Shown here one piece after another: positions 25,274-38,346 of a stretch of DNA of 64,000 nt. The DNA is from Spatholobus suberectus. Taxonomy: Eukaryota; Streptophyta; Magnoliopsida; Fabales; Fabaceae. Where the stretch lies: assembly GCA_004329165.1 (NCBI GenBank), contig CM014737.1, positions 15,261,213 through 15,325,212 on the forward strand, in the 5' to 3' direction. A program made the position numbers and the translations under genes. Within the stretch, counting starts at the first letter, position 1. Each line of letters starts with the position of its first letter. The notes beneath the pieces are model-generated. The model saw only the letters and a list, made by a program, of their open reading frames with translations, was not told the DNA's origin and did not search any database.

Positions 25274-26900
25274 CTATGACCCCCTCGTGTTCCCTTCATG
25301 ATCAAAACCACTCCCCCTTTCATTCAAAAAACCGTATGAACCATAATCTCCCTCAGAAGTTGAGGACGGCATTGCTGAAGATGAAGACACAAAAAATGGC
25401 ACCGGTGGTGGTGGTGATGAACCATAAATAAAATCCTCATTGGGATGCTGATGGTAAAGCCCCGACGCAACGCGACGGAAATCATCATCATCCCTACAAC
25501 GCAGCAACTGCGCATACTCGTTCAGATTTGGAAACCCTTCCTCTGATGATGATGACACCGCAAAAGAAGCGTTGGTAGGTTGTAGACTTTGGTCACCAAC
25601 GTGGGCTGGTGGAAGAGAAGAGGGTTGTGCAGAAGCTGAAGAAGCGCCAGCGTTGGTCGGTGGTAATGGTTGAGCAACGCGTTCAGGAAAATTGAGCTTG
25701 GCTTTGTTTCCTTTGAACTTCAATGCCGCAGCATCGTAGGCAGCAGCTGCAGCCTCTGCCGTGTCAAAGGTGCCAAGCCACACTCTAGCTGCTTTGTTAG
25801 GGTCTCTTATTTCAGCTGCCCATTTGCCCCAAGGTCTCTGCCTAACTCCTCTATAGTGCTTTTTCCTGATGTCATTATTGCCTTGAAATTGGAAACATTA
25901 ATGCTTCTGGTTAGTGTACAACATTTTAGCCTAACTTCTACACATAAGGAAATAAAACTTAAATACAGTTTATAAGTGTTTTTAGTATTATTTTTTAATT
26001 AAAATTAAAGTTTTATCTCAATAATCTATATTCAAAATTATCGAGATGAAACTTTAATTCTGAATGAAGAAGAATATTTCAAAACTAGTGTGTAGAGAGA
26101 TATAAGGAAAGTGGGAAAATGCAATGAGAAATTGAATACCAAACATTTATTGCTGCATAGTCAACAAGGTAGACCAAAGAAAAAAAAAAAACTGAGATGG
26201 TACACGAGAGCCAATAATGATAATATTGAGGGTAGATAATGGAAATGTGTCAATTTCAACTCTCGGGTTATTGGCAGATCGAGAATTCGAGATGGTTGTG
26301 CATATGCACCAACAAGTGCAGATTTTCTTTTTCTTTCTCTCTTATTCTTTTTTTTGGAGAGGAAAACAACAAAATATGATAGAAACTAACTTTTTGCTGC
26401 TTTTTTTCTTTACTTTTGAGAGAGAAGAAGTATCACGTAAGTTGCACTCGGTTTATTGGTAAAAATATGTTTGAATATGTTAGAAAATAACACAGTGGGC
26501 TAATTAACCTTTATCCATACACCTCATATAATAAGTAGACTATATTTGAATTTCAAAAATTAATAAAATTAAATTCATGAGATATGGGTCCTGCAGATTC
26601 AAGATGTATAATTGAGAGGACTATATAATAAAATCATCGATGGTAGTATGAATTAAGAATAATAGGAAGGGAGTGATATGATAATCAACCTGGTGATAAT
26701 AGTTTACCTTGTGCAGCCTGAGATGGATCCCGGCTATTAATAAATTCGTTGGTACTCATAAGGTGTGAAAAGGGTGATGGGGAAGCTTGTTCCTCTCGAT
26801 TTTGAGACGGTGTTGGATGAATATGAAAGCTGAAAGCTTCTTTTTTCTCCTCTGACGCATGATCAGGAGGGAGAGACCTCTTCCCTTGCCTTCGATCCAC
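25274..26900 (-). CDS. AP2/ERF transcription factor, group X (ERF113/114/115-like)
   Basis: Two exons on the minus strand: 26900-26708 and 25881-25274 (stop TAG). The 826-bp intron has GT at 26707-26706 and AG at 25883-25882, and joining keeps the frame. The product would be 266 residues counted from the GTG at 26900. A single AP2 domain (about residues 74-131) shows YRGVRQRPWGKWAAEIRD, RVWLGTFDTAE and AAYDAAALKFKG, with the Ala and Asp positions of the ERF subfamily. The N-terminus has GKR plus an acidic EEKKEA stretch, and the tail has FPNLNEYAQLL. These features suggest the ERF113-115/RAP2.6L/ABR1 group, nuclear GCC-box binders used in wound and stress responses. The start is odd: no in-frame ATG lies before codon 48 (26759-26757) and the frame closes upstream at a TAG. 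Starting at that ATG gives 219 residues with an intact AP2 domain. Confidence 0.88.
25882..26707 (-). other. Intron of the ERF gene
   Basis: The donor reads CAAG|GTAAAC and the acceptor TTTCAAG|GC on the minus strand, in phase 1. An alternative AG at 25866-25865 (ACATCAG|G) would break the frame. The intron is AT-rich and shows no repeat or second gene. Confidence 0.8.
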
Positions 26901-26936
26901 CTTGCTCAGTAACTCTAATTGGTTCTTCTACTCTTG

Positions 26937-26944
26937 TATTTATA
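26937..26944 (-). promoter_or_regulatory. TATA box upstream of ERF gene
   Basis: TATAAATA on the minus strand, 37 bp before the GTG at 26900. Transcription from it would begin near 26905-26912 and leave almost no leader before that codon. This fits better with initiation at the downstream ATG, or with an unseen upstream exon and a different promoter. Inferred from motif and position only. Confidence 0.5.
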
Positions 26945-27120
26945 CACCTTCTTTGTGTGTCTCTGGCTAAGCTTGGTGATGAGGTTCCACCAACACCTTG
27001 GTAAAAGCAGATCTAAGATTTCTATAAAGGGAGGACCAGTGATTTGATGATGAGTGAAACCGAGATCAAAGAGGGGATTCTGTTCGCTTGCTTCATCTTT
27101 TAAATAAGAAAGATAATTGC

Positions 27121-27140
27121 AAAAAAAAAAAAAAAAAAAA
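27121..27140. repeat. Poly(A) run
   Basis: About 20 A residues in the region upstream of the ERF gene. Confidence 0.9.
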
Positions 27141-28440
27141 TTAAAGAAAAGAACAAGATAACATGGGCTTGCTTGTAGGTTTTCCCATGTTTGTCCCTCG
27201 GAGAATTTGGGGTTGCCCCAAAAAATGAAAAGGAAATGAATTCTTTAATGTTAAGTTTATAATTGGGCACAAAGGATATTGTATATTTTAATAGGGGACA
27301 ACCCAGTTAGGATATTTGTGCTGCGAGTAACTTTCTTGGTATTCTATTTTGTTAGGATTGTATTGTATATTTACTTATTTAGAGCGCGGAAAGAGGTGTG
27401 GGGTACAATATATCGTATACATTGAATTTGGATCATTTTTTGTTTTCTGGATACTTCTATTTTTTGGCATCAATATTTTTTGTTTCGTCCCTAGTTTGCA
27501 CCATTTTATATATGTGCTGAATATAGTAAAATAATAAATATTTCATACGAATATTTCTACAAACAGAAATATAATAATATAATTTAAAATATTTAAGAAC
27601 AGAATATTTTAATAAAATATTTAAGTTTTTAATTTATAATATTTTGAAATAAATTTAATTAATAAAATATTATTTTAAAATAATCTGTAAATACTTGGTG
27701 TTGACTTTGAATATTAATTATAATAAATAAAGAAATTAAAAGTTCATTAATTTCACTGGATATTAATTAAAGAAAAAATAAATATTAAATTATTTTAAAA
27801 TAGAACCTCGTGGTATATGTGTGTGGGTGTGTGTCACAAAATAGAAAATATACATAATTATATAAAAAATAATATAAAGTTTATTTTGTTTTCAAAAATA
27901 AAAATTAAGTGTATAATATAAAATAGAATCGGCAATTTATGAATGTTATTTCATTTCATTACAAAATGTATCTTTAATAGTACATCACTTGTCTTGTCAA
28001 TAATCTAAAACATGTGCTTCTACCAAGAAAAACAAAAATGCGCTGGCATATTAATTTGGAAATTGAATATCTTTCGTTTTAATTCTTTCATTAATTATTT
28101 TTTATTTCAATTATTTATCACCTAATTTACGCTTCAAAATAATAATTCGACCATAAAGATACAACATATATGCATAAACATTACAGGTTAACATGAGCAC
28201 CTCTCGATCGGAAGTGCTCAGCGTTCATTAGAAATTATTAAAAGTAAGAATATATATCATAAAACATAACAACATAATAAAAAATCAAAAGACTAAATAT
28301 ATTAATTGCATACTAATTAGCGATTAGGACGAATTTTATTCCAAATTCCAATCATTGACAACATATATATTCAACATAAACAGTTTGAACCGATTTAATG
28401 TGATCAAACTGAAAGAAAGATTTGGATTTTTTTTCATATA
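27141..28440. other. Upstream intergenic DNA of ERF gene
   Basis: AT-rich, with no credible ORF on either strand and no recognised repeat boundary. It would contain distal promoter sequence of the minus-strand ERF gene. Confidence 0.4.
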
Positions 28441-28445
28441 TTACT

Positions 28446-29010
28446 TATTAGGCTTAATTGCATTTTTTACCTCCAAACTTTCACAATCTGGTGAATAATT
28501 GCCCCCCAAATTAAATTTTTTTGGCAGATTTTGCCTCTAAAGTTTCAAAACATTAAGAATTTTGTCCTTCCGTCAATTGTCTATTAAAAGACTAATGACT
28601 CGCTGACGTGACCTTTATGACATAGCATAACTTAATGACATGACATTATTTTTTTATGGTGACTTTTGCCATTGTCCCTTACCACTATCTCAAAAAATTA
28701 GCCACAACCCATTAAAAGTTTCACTAATTAAGGCAATTTTCTTCCACATACAAACACATTGCAATTAGCCAATAGTTTTCAAAATCACAATCAAAAGGAA
28801 ACCGATATCCCCCAAGATGCAATTGTAGCAACTTTTCTACACTTCTCCATCATTTTCGCCTCCTCCATCTTCTTCAACAAGATTTGTCTTGTTCTTCGAA
28901 ACCTTAGCAAATGAAAGCTTGGTGGAGCAATTGGTTAGCACATTTGTAGGAGCATTTCTTTAGCTGCAAGAACCATGAATGTGATGTTTGTTCACAATGA
29001 ATCTAAACCT
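28446..29010. repeat. Dispersed legume-type repeat, unclassified
   Basis: The segment opens with TTAGGCTTAATTGCATTTT and carries, in order, CCAAACTTTCA, AAAGTTTCAAAA, CCTTCCGTCAATT and GACGTGAC words. A similar series occurs at 45745-45910. Such openings are common at the ends of dispersed plant repeats, but the class cannot be decided from this sequence. It is cut off by the X fragment that follows. Confidence 0.35.
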
Positions 29011-29201
29011 TAATGTGTATCTGCTTACTTATTTTTAATTAGTTATTATTTATTGGATAAGGAAAACGTGAATAAAATTTTTCCATTTTTAAATTTGATT
29101 TACATACATAACCATAAAATACAAAATCATAAAGTAAAACATAATTTGGAAACGGGAGTAAAATAGTAGAACATCCATATCTTTATATCACTATATGCAT
29201 C

Positions 29202-29208
<7 letters not shown>

Positions 29209-29259
<51 letters not shown>

Positions 29260-29270
29260 AAGAAAGAGAG
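29209..29270. repeat. (TG)n(GA)n compound microsatellite
   Basis: About 28 bp of TG repeat followed directly by about 25 bp of GA repeat and a short AAAG tail, inside the X fragment. Confidence 0.95.
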
Positions 29271-29417
29271 TAGTCGTAGTCTATTTACACCTTTCCCATC
29301 TAGTAGAAAGCAAAAAAGGCAATCTATGCACCTTACTAGTCCTCATCTGTCTCTGTAGTCTCAGATGCATCCTCTACAATGTGATATGCTTGACCATTGG
29401 GCTCCTAGTGTAGAGAC

Positions 29418-29774
29418 CCAGCCTAGATGAAGACGAAGGGGGAGAGATGACCCAACCATTACCTACTTCCACTTGATACTCTACGAGGGGGAATAAGCAA
29501 GGGACTTAGTAAGAACGATCTCCATGGGCTTTGGGGAATCAGTAGGTACCTCCACCATGTGATTGGGGGAGTCAACAAGAGCAGAAGACAGGGGCATAAA
29601 GAAGTTAACTAAGGGTGCCTTAATAGCCTCAACACCATCAGTTGGGGGAGAAAATGAAGGTGGTGGTGGTGGTGGTGGTGCTCTAAAGAAACTTGGAGGG
29701 GCCATAGAAGTCAATATCACACAAATAGTAAAAGAAACAACAGGCATGAAAATACTAGGAATAAGGGACATCAT
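29418..29774 (-). other. Conserved Pro/Ser-rich ORF in X fragment, broken
   Basis: The open frame shows PPSFFRAP followed by a run of prolines, then LVDSP, and SPKPMEIVL. The EYQ and NGW blocks follow just after an in-frame break near 29481. Motif order matches 2827-3225 and 16580-16903. No known domain. Confidence 0.3.
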
Positions 29775-31021
29775 GGTAATGGTGAGTAATCCTCTGAAGG
29801 TTAAGTAGCAAAAATCCTCATCATAGGTTCACACCCTCAAGTCGCTATACTCAAGATGAAGGTTTAGAAAAATAGGCATGGCTGTAAACTTCTCATATCC
29901 ATCCACGAACAACATACATAGAGAAAGAAAGAGGAGTGAGGTGATTTATTCTCAAAATCACTTTCACATAGATGAGTAGGAATCCTACCATCAAGCATAT
30001 AGATAAAACACAATTGATTATAAAAAAGGGAACCTAGGGTTTTTTTTCTAAGTTGTGTTACTCTACCCAAGACTCTGTATGGATCAATACTCTTCATTAA
30101 TGAGCAACATTCACATAAAAACTGGGAAGCAATTGGGAGTATATATACCTCTCTCACATCAAGGTACAATCTTCATTATCATCGAGGAAACGAGCTATCT
30201 TTCAGCCCAAGACTATTATAGTCCAAATAGAGGTATACTCTATACCAATCCTGGTGATGCTAAGCAGGTGTCAAGGTTATCAAGTTAGTTATGTGATTAT
30301 CCCAACTCAAGAGCACTACCTTGGCCATTAGGATGCTCATCACTTGATACCATATCCCCAACCTAGGAATTCATGCCCACAGCATGACCTTCACATCATA
30401 CTTGCTCATTTAACATCAGTTCATCATGACATAAACTTATCTCTTCAACAGAGATATCTCTAGTCTCATAACTTGAGTACTAATACATCATTACCACTGT
30501 CTCTACTTCATCATACAAAGACTTCTATTAGTTCAACTATAATCAATTATTTCTTAAACAATTTAGGAATTTTGTAAACCAATTACTAATTCATAAACCT
30601 TTAAATATTTATAGAAAACAAAATTTCACTTAATAAACTCAAAGAGGCCGAATTGCCCATAGGTAGATACCAAAATTTTCTAATTAAAATTTTTAATAAT
30701 TTAGGAACTACATCGACCATAACCCTCAGTTTAAGGACTACACCTATATTTACCCCATCTCCTTCCCCTACTCAACCTACACAAGCCATATCCCTTCTTT
30801 CCCTTACTTTACTTGTAGCTCCAAAATTAAGTGGGGAACAAAGGATGTAGATAAACGAATTTGGATCAAACCGGCATTTGGAAATAATTAAGTTTTATTT
30901 TTTTAGTACAATTCATATAAAAATATGTATGTTAACATTTTTTATGTAACTTTTTTTCGACTTTCAGCTTTCACCCAGAATGCAAAGTGAGGCGTGTTAT
31001 CATAAACATTTAAAAAAAATT

Positions 31022-31480
31022 AAGGGAGCTTGGACAAGTTGGACTAATGTGGATGAAAACGTAAGAGATATGTGATTTGAACAATTTAAGGTAATATATA
31101 ACATTCTCTTCAATAGTTATTTCTATCTCTTTAAAATGTAGGTTATGTAATGTGCTTTCAATTCGCTTAACTTGTGAGTATCCTTTAATGTAGGCAACAT
31201 TAAAGTGGCTTAACCAGGATGACAAGGACATTAAAAAATCCTTCAATACTAAAGGATCCTTAGCATTTAGAAATGCTATGTTCAAGGTGCGTAATATTGA
31301 AGATAAATGTGATTGGATTAGTCAAGACTTATTAAAGCAATTAAGGGTTAAGTGGGAAGTTGAGGAAACAGAAGTCTATGAAAAATAAGGAAAACAGGTT
31401 GTCTCAAGAAGGACATAATGTCCATTGTGGAGGATCCTTTTCTACAAGAGAGCATGCTAAAAGAATGGCAATTGTTGTGA
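31022..31480 (+). pseudogene. Transposase_24 (Ptta/En/Spm-type) gene fragment
   Basis: Three coding pieces are visible. The first (from 31022) reads AWTSWTNVDENVRDM and then meets a TGA at 31073-31075 where the family usually has Trp. The second (31227-31385) reads AFRNAMFKVRN and CDWISQDLLKQL, ending at a TAA (31386-31388). The third, shifted one frame, reads KENRLSQEGHN and GGSFSTREHAKRM. The NR...G..H..GGS...A motif is that of the plant Transposase_24/Ptta-En/Spm family, linked to CACTA-type transposons. An intron may lie between pieces one and two. With a stop, a frameshift and no flanking domains, it is a dead remnant. Confidence 0.6.
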
Positions 31481-31724
31481 CAACATCAACATATTCTTTT
31501 TTTTCTTTTCCTACTTTGTTGGATGGGAACTATTCTTTTAGATTAATTGTTTATGTTCTTGCATGTTTTTTACTGCACATACTGTTGATGGCTCTTATTT
31601 ATCCCATATTAAGAATTGGTTTTCTAAGAATTTGTTCTCTACAATGTAATTTGCTTGAATGGTGCTTGAATCATAAAAGGAAACATTTTCTAAGTTGATG
31701 GTTGCATATTAGGTGTTGTCCTTA

Positions 31725-34699
31725 ATTAATTAAAAAATGACAAAAATTGCCCTTGGACCCTTTGGCACCATTTTCGACCAACCCAACCAAACCACCTAAC
31801 TATGTAATTGTACTTTTACTTATGGATAACTCCTAGTTATTTAAAGATGATATCAACGGTTTTAAATTTAATTTAATTAATTTTCATTTACCATTACCAC
31901 CCATATTTATAAAACTAGGCCCATTATTCACTACTTATTTCTCTTAAGCTTGTTGACAACACCAACACCTTTTCTTTTCTTCTTCTCTAAGCTAAAACAC
32001 ACACAAACACCCACCTCCATCTACTTCTCTTAATTTCTCGCTTTTTCTTTTCTAAGTTTCAAGATTCTAGCTTAAGTCTAAGTGATCTTTGGTGTTGGCT
32101 TACCTTTCCCCTCCATCAAAGTTTGCTTAGGGCTTGAAGACACAACTTCTTCTTCTATTCTTTCTCAAGGGCTACCATAGTTTTGTTTTGTAAGGAGAGA
32201 AAACTAGATTATTTTTAGGTTTTGAGGATGAAGATAGACTAGAGAAGAAATTTAATATATTATGTATGTAGTATTCAATTTATATGAATCTTGTGAGATT
32301 AGATTGTTTGTGTGCTTGCATGAATGGCCAGATAGTGTATAGTTGGGCCTTGTGTGATGATCTTGATTTGCTTAATTTGCTTGAGATACATGTCAATTCC
32401 TTGATAAATGGCTAAATGGATTGAGATTGGACATGCTAAATTTTTTTGAGCAAGATTAGCTATTGTGAATTGATTATAACTAGTGTAGTGAGAGTATATG
32501 CACAAAATTTGGTATGATCATGTCACTATATGTGTACGATGTCCTTATAAAATTTCATAATTTTATTCCAAGTGGTTAATTCTTAATGAATTTCAAAATG
32601 ATTGTTGCCCTGTTAAAATCCTAGCAAAAACCAACCATCAAAATGGGTTAAATTATGCCCTTAAATTATTTTGTAAAAATTAGAAAAAATATTTTGAGAC
32701 TAGACATATCATAGGTCTAAACTAGAAAAATTTGTTGAAAGAAAAAATCATTTGATATGTTAACTCAATTAATTTAAACTAGGTATCGTATAAAGACAAA
32801 AATAAAAATTTGTCTAAAGTGGTAAAAACCCAATTTTTATGAAGGAACTTGGGGAGAAACATGATTAATGAGTATTCTAATGTGAGTTGGATGTAGGAAA
32901 AGGTATAAGGTAGCTTAGAGTAGGGTAATACTTTATAGGAATTTTAAATTAATATAGTTTATAAGGGTTTAGTGAGAAGATGAAATTAGGTAACATGGTT
33001 GCTTGAAAAGAAATGAAAACGTTGATTTGGAGGCCATATACATGCCACGACCATTATGATTGGTGGATGATTTGGGCTTGTTTTAATTTTGCTCATGGTC
33101 TAGGTGAAAAGTTAGAATTCCAAAATGTTGAGTTAATGAAGCCTAAATTATGGGCTATATGATATTAGTTGATAGAATTAAGAAAAACTAAGTTACCCTA
33201 ATGGAATTAGCACTTCAATCAATAATTAGAACAAAGAATTTTTCTCCTAAAACCCACCTATGCCATGGTTTTGATGTGTGATCATGAAGAAAGGTGAATG
33301 ATTTAAATTACCTAAGGTGAACTTAGTAATCATAGGGCGATTGGAGTGAAAATTAAAATTGCTTACTAGATAAAATGGAACTTTATCATGAATTAGAAAT
33401 ACTCATGGTTTGAATGAGTATAAAGTGAGAAGGGTGAGGTTAGTGAATTAAGTTGGTTTGGCCGAATGGCCTATAAATTAAGTCAAGGGTTCATTAAGAA
33501 ACAATATTAAACTAATTAATGAAGTTTAGGTAAATTAGATTAGCTAGGGAAAGTTAATTATGCTAACACTATGTCTTACACATTTCATTAAGTGATAATT
33601 TTAGTTAAAGTTGAATTAATTAATTAAAAGTTGATCAAAAAAGGATATTTTAAGTTAGGTAATTTTACTAATAGAATTTAGCATAAGAACTCAAACATGT
33701 AAAAAAGGAAAGAATAGACTTAGGACAATCATAATACCTTAAGCAATGAAGTATGATAAAGATTAAGGTGATAAAGGGTAAGCTTGGTAAACTTTACTTA
33801 ATTAGTATCAAACTTTAAGTAAATAACAACTTAATTTAAATTGAATTAGAAGGAGAGTAATATATACATAAATCAATGAGATGTTTCTACTAAATAAAAG
33901 TTAAATAGGAGGTAAGAATCACTTAAGTGCAATTTAGCCAACTTAGCTAATTGGTGATATCTTTTGATTCAATTTATCCTAATGAGTAATACATGATTGA
34001 TTATATGTATATGAGATGAAGATGATGACTGAATACTAAGATATATGTTGCTTATTGTTGTGAATTTTGGTGTCTATTGACCATACCTTTAAGTTAGGTA
34101 TGAGTGGAAAGTACCAATTTACAAAGGAAACTCCTGAAATTTCTAGAGAAATCTAAGAAATTATGAAACTCTAGGTTATATGCATTGAGTGTTGAAGTTG
34201 TGAACCATGCACTAATGACATATGTTAAGGTGATTGTCAATTATGTACTGATGGCATATGTTGCAAAAGATCTAGGGAAGTAACAATTTAGTATACTACG
34301 AGATGTAGGCAGGGACCCCTAGTGTGGTATCAAGTTGTGAAGTCCTAATGGTTCTGATAGTAACTCAAGGTTGGGATCTTTACAGGTCTAGACTTAATAA
34401 CCTTGACAACTGTTAGGTATCACTAGGATTGATTGGGACTATTTTTAAACGAAAAGCCAATAATGTGGCTACACAATGCTATACTACAAGTAGGGGATAC
34501 AAGCTCCAATCACTTCCCCAAGGCTTTGATTCATTGATGAAGGGTATCAAGAAAAGTATAGGCCCACATATGTCACATACAACTTAGGTCAAAATCATTG
34601 GTAACACCTACTATAATAAGACAAGTATTTAATTAATTTAATTATTTCTTAATTGGTTTATTAGGAACGTCGGCTATGCTTAAAAATTTTACCGCACTA
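31725..34699 (+). repeat. X-like LTR, plus strand, truncated
   Basis: A TATA-like CATATTTATAAAAC near 31910 is followed by a CT-rich leader with AAACACACACAAACACCC. The 3' part (34270-34690) shares with the X LTR the blocks GTAGGCAGGGACCCC, a GATAACC..TGACAACTGTTAGG segment and GTCGGCTATGCTTAAAAATTTT. It stops abruptly at 34699, where an oppositely oriented copy begins. Confidence 0.45.
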
Positions 34700-37600
34700 T
34701 ATATTTTTTTTTAGGAGTTATGGAATAAATAAAGAGACGTCATATAAAGAACCATAACCGTGAAATAAACATCATTATATATATATATATATATATATGC
34801 GTCAAGCCTTTGTATAAGGTCAGATGTCAAATACATACATCGAAAATACATCAAAAGAAATACATCAAAAGAAAGCCTAAATACCCGCCTATACAAAAAA
34901 TCTATGTCAGAGCAGTATAGGTCTATACTAGGCCACCCCATGCTATAAAATCTACAAAAGTCATACGTAGAGTAGCCATCACTGTAAGTCCTCAAAGTCC
35001 GTCTACTTGTACCACGATCATATATGAAAAGAAACAAACAAGAAAGGAGTGAGGTTTTTATAAAAGCCTAATTTGTTTCTTAATAGGCTACAAACAACAA
35101 ATTAAACAAGCAAGTAGGAAAATCCTGAGATCTGACCTATGTTATTGTCACTCACTTACAGACTTTTGCTTGACGTATGGATCCATACCTATCTCTGATG
35201 ATTCACCTTAAGCATCAGGAATTATTGGGAAGCGATTAGGAGTTCGGATAATCCCTCATAAGATACAAACATCCATGTCGTAATCATCATTCTTGAGAAA
35301 AGGCCACATGCCCATTAGGGATATACACTCCACCAATCATGATGATGCTGAGCAAGCATCAGGGTTACCAAGTCAGTTTACGTGATTTACCCCAGCTTAG
35401 GGTGCTAACCTGACCATTGGGATGTTCATAACTCAGTACCTTTACCCCCAAGACCCAAACAATGGTCCCTGCCTTTCATCTCACAGTGTACCAAATTGTG
35501 ACTTCCCAGACACAAGCACTTATGCTTCTCAGCATGGTCCTAACTCAATCAAGATTTTCTTATGACTTTGTTTTCTAAGTTTCAAGACATACTCTCTGGA
35601 TAATCCAACAAAGTTCCAGCGTTACTCGTTGTAGAGATTTCATTCATCCATTATATTTACCTAAAACATAGAATTAATTCAATACGAATATCATAGGGAA
35701 GGAAATATCAACAATCAAAATTACATACATATTCATTCTCATACATTCATCCATTTATTATGGTTCTTATTTTAATTACTTATCTTTCTCCTTTTCTAAC
35801 TTTCAAACTAGACCATTTAAAGGAAAAAATTTCAATCTACCATTATAACTAGGATGTGTTAAATAAATTTGAGAGAAGTTCTTTTCTGATGTAGAAGGTC
35901 AGACTGTGTTACAACCACAGAGCATACTTAAAGTTTCTCTCTAATTGTTTCCTTTTACTAAAATTTGGGGTGTTCATCTTACAAAACCAAGACTTCTAAT
36001 TTTTTGAAGAAAATCATGTAATTGCATGCATTTTACCAAAACAATTGTTAACTTTATTTGAACAAGATTATTTATTTATTTCCATACTAGCCATAATTTG
36101 TTCACAATAATAGTTGGATGGTAACAAATTAAAATTTGTCCAATAAAAACTTTTCCTAGTTTGGGCCTAAAGTACATTTAGTTAATTTTGACAAAACTTT
36201 GTTTCTTAAATTAATCCACAAAGATTTATAGAACTTGCTTTTTCAAGAAAACTTTTTCTTCAACTTTTCCTAAGATTTATTTTTACCAATTTGAAACAAT
36301 TCAAGTAATTTTCAAAATGCTTAATTTTAATAAAAGAAATTCATTTTCTTCTTTACTTTTTTTTTTTTAAACAAAAGAGAATTTTTTTTTTACCTTGTCA
36401 CTTAGATTTTTAGTACATTATAAAAAAATCTAAACTTTGTATAAATAATTTTTAAATAATTTTCTTCTTCCTTCATTTTTAATGGGCCGAATGCCCTTTT
36501 TAGAAAAAGCCCAAATTATTTGTTTTTCTTTCTAGAAATTGAATCCATTCTCTATGTGGTCCAAAATTTATTTTATAATCTATTATTATTTCTCAACCAC
36601 CTTACTCATTTTAATAGGTTAATTGACATAAAAAAAAATTTGTATTCTTTTCTTTCATGAAGTGAGCCAAGAGCCTCTAAGAGAAAATGGGTTCCAAAAT
36701 TTGTTATTCCAGGTGATCTTAAGGCTTTAAATTGGTTTTTAAGAAAATAGCTAGCTTGCATAAAAATAGGCTCATTGATGGTTATTCATAATAGGATATT
36801 AAGTTATAATATGATACCAACAATAAGAATAAAATTAACATAAAAATAAATGACAATAATCAAGATAACAATAAAATAAAACTTAAGTAAATAACAATAG
36901 AATAACAATTTTAAGACAACAATAAGATAAATGGCAATAATTTAAATGGGCAAAATATAATGGCAATAAGTAAAGCAAGAAATTAAAGGGCAAGAATTTA
37001 AATAGCAAAAATTAAACAATAAAGTAAATGGCATAAGGTAAATGGGCAAAAATATAAATAAAGCACAAAATAAAAATAAATGGCAACATAATGGAAACAA
37101 TAGCAAAGCAAGAAAATAAATAGACATTAAAGTAAATGACTTAGTAAAGCAAGAATTTAAATGAACAAGAATATAAATTATTACATAGTAGTACTAGTAG
37201 GATTGGTAAGCTAATTGGGTTTAAGGGATAACCTACACACACACACCCATTAAGAAACAAATTTGGAGCCTAAACCTCACTCCCCCTTACCTCCAAATAT
37301 GGTTTGTTGGTGGAAGAATAGAAGAAGAGAGGTGGCTTGGAGGTTTAGAAGCCTAAACTTGGTGGAAAGCTTTTAATGGTGGAAAAAAATTCTCAAGAGC
37401 TTGGGGAGGGAAGGTAGCTCACGTTCCAGCAGCTGGGAGGCACAGAGAAAGCTCTGATTTCTGAAGGAAAGTGTGTAATAGTGTAGTGATTGATGAGATT
37501 TATTTATAGGACAAAAAGTAGGTATTTTTAGATTTAATTTTTGAATCAAAAACAATAGAATAACAATTTTATGTGTACTTTCCCCATGTGGGCTGAGAGG

Positions 37601-38346
37601 CAACGTCCCAGACCAGTCAAAGGTCTGAAAAATTAAAAAATATTTTATATAATTATTAGATATTAAAAATAATTATATATTAATTTATTGCAACAAAATT
37701 AGATAGGAATTTTGGGTAGGTTTTTGGAAAATCTGGGCACACCACGTTTTCAAGTATATTTTTTTGAGCCTTACAAAAAATTTTCAGATTTTTCTCATGT
37801 ATACATTATTTATAATAAATTTTTAACTAAAGAAACATTTATTAAGCCAGTAAATCCAATTTTTGCCAAATACATATAGTTTTCAGAATTTTCACTATTT
37901 TTCACTTAAAATAGTATTGGTATAATTAAAATATACTCAATATAATTTTTTCAAAATTTTTTGAGGTTAAAAAGTCTCGTGCTTGCTTTCACAGTCGGCT
38001 ACGGGTATATCGATCATTTCACAAAAACTGTCTCAAAAAAATTTCCAAAAAATTTATAAAATTATTATTAATTATTTTGAATATAAATACAGTTTAAAAA
38101 TAATTTTTAAACCTCTCTAGCTAATTTTTACTATTTTATACTATTAAGCAAGTTTTTAGGAACAAATCAATTATTTTATCGCTTCCAAGCCTTAACCCAA
38201 TAAAAATATATATATAAACTAGATAGAACTTGCTAATATGAATATAATTGTGAGAATTATACCCTTGTGATTTCCATTTGATTTTTCACAGTTAATCATA
38301 GAATAATTAGAAAAACAAACAAGCAGGTTAAAATGGGGGTGTTACA
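34700..38346 (-). repeat. X-family LTR, minus, about 3.6 kb
   Basis: The right end at 38337-38346 is GGGTGTTACA, so the minus strand starts TGTAACACCC. The 3' half (34700-35600) mirrors 34070-34690. Flanks CACTA (34695-34699) and CCCTA (38347-38351) match at four of five positions, a possible target duplication from insertion into the plus-strand copy. The left end reads TATATATT, so the terminus is diverged. An AACAATAA/AAATGGCAATAA-rich stretch fills 36830-37150. A leader-like CT/GA region lies at 37270-37420. The Pro/Ser-rich ORF segment is absent here. Confidence 0.5.

Larger units (their letters stand above)
29015..30640 (-). repeat. X-family LTR fragment, minus strand
   Basis: Collinear with 2370-4240 and, in reverse, with 15900-17230. 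Shared segments include the GTTATTATTTATT start, the Pro/Ser-rich ORF, the AACCTAGGGTTTT block near 30030 and the GGTATACTCT block near 30230. Only the 3' half of the LTR is present. It contains a (TG)n(GA)n microsatellite. Confidence 0.55.

Noticed and set aside
29563..29808. Glycine-rich plus-strand ORF
   Set aside because: It is the antisense of the proline-rich X ORF and starts without a credible context.
31360..31698. 112-codon ORF taken as an intact small gene
   Set aside because: Only its first third is coding (Transposase_24 motif); the rest is hydrophobic read-through past the domain, and upstream exons are broken.
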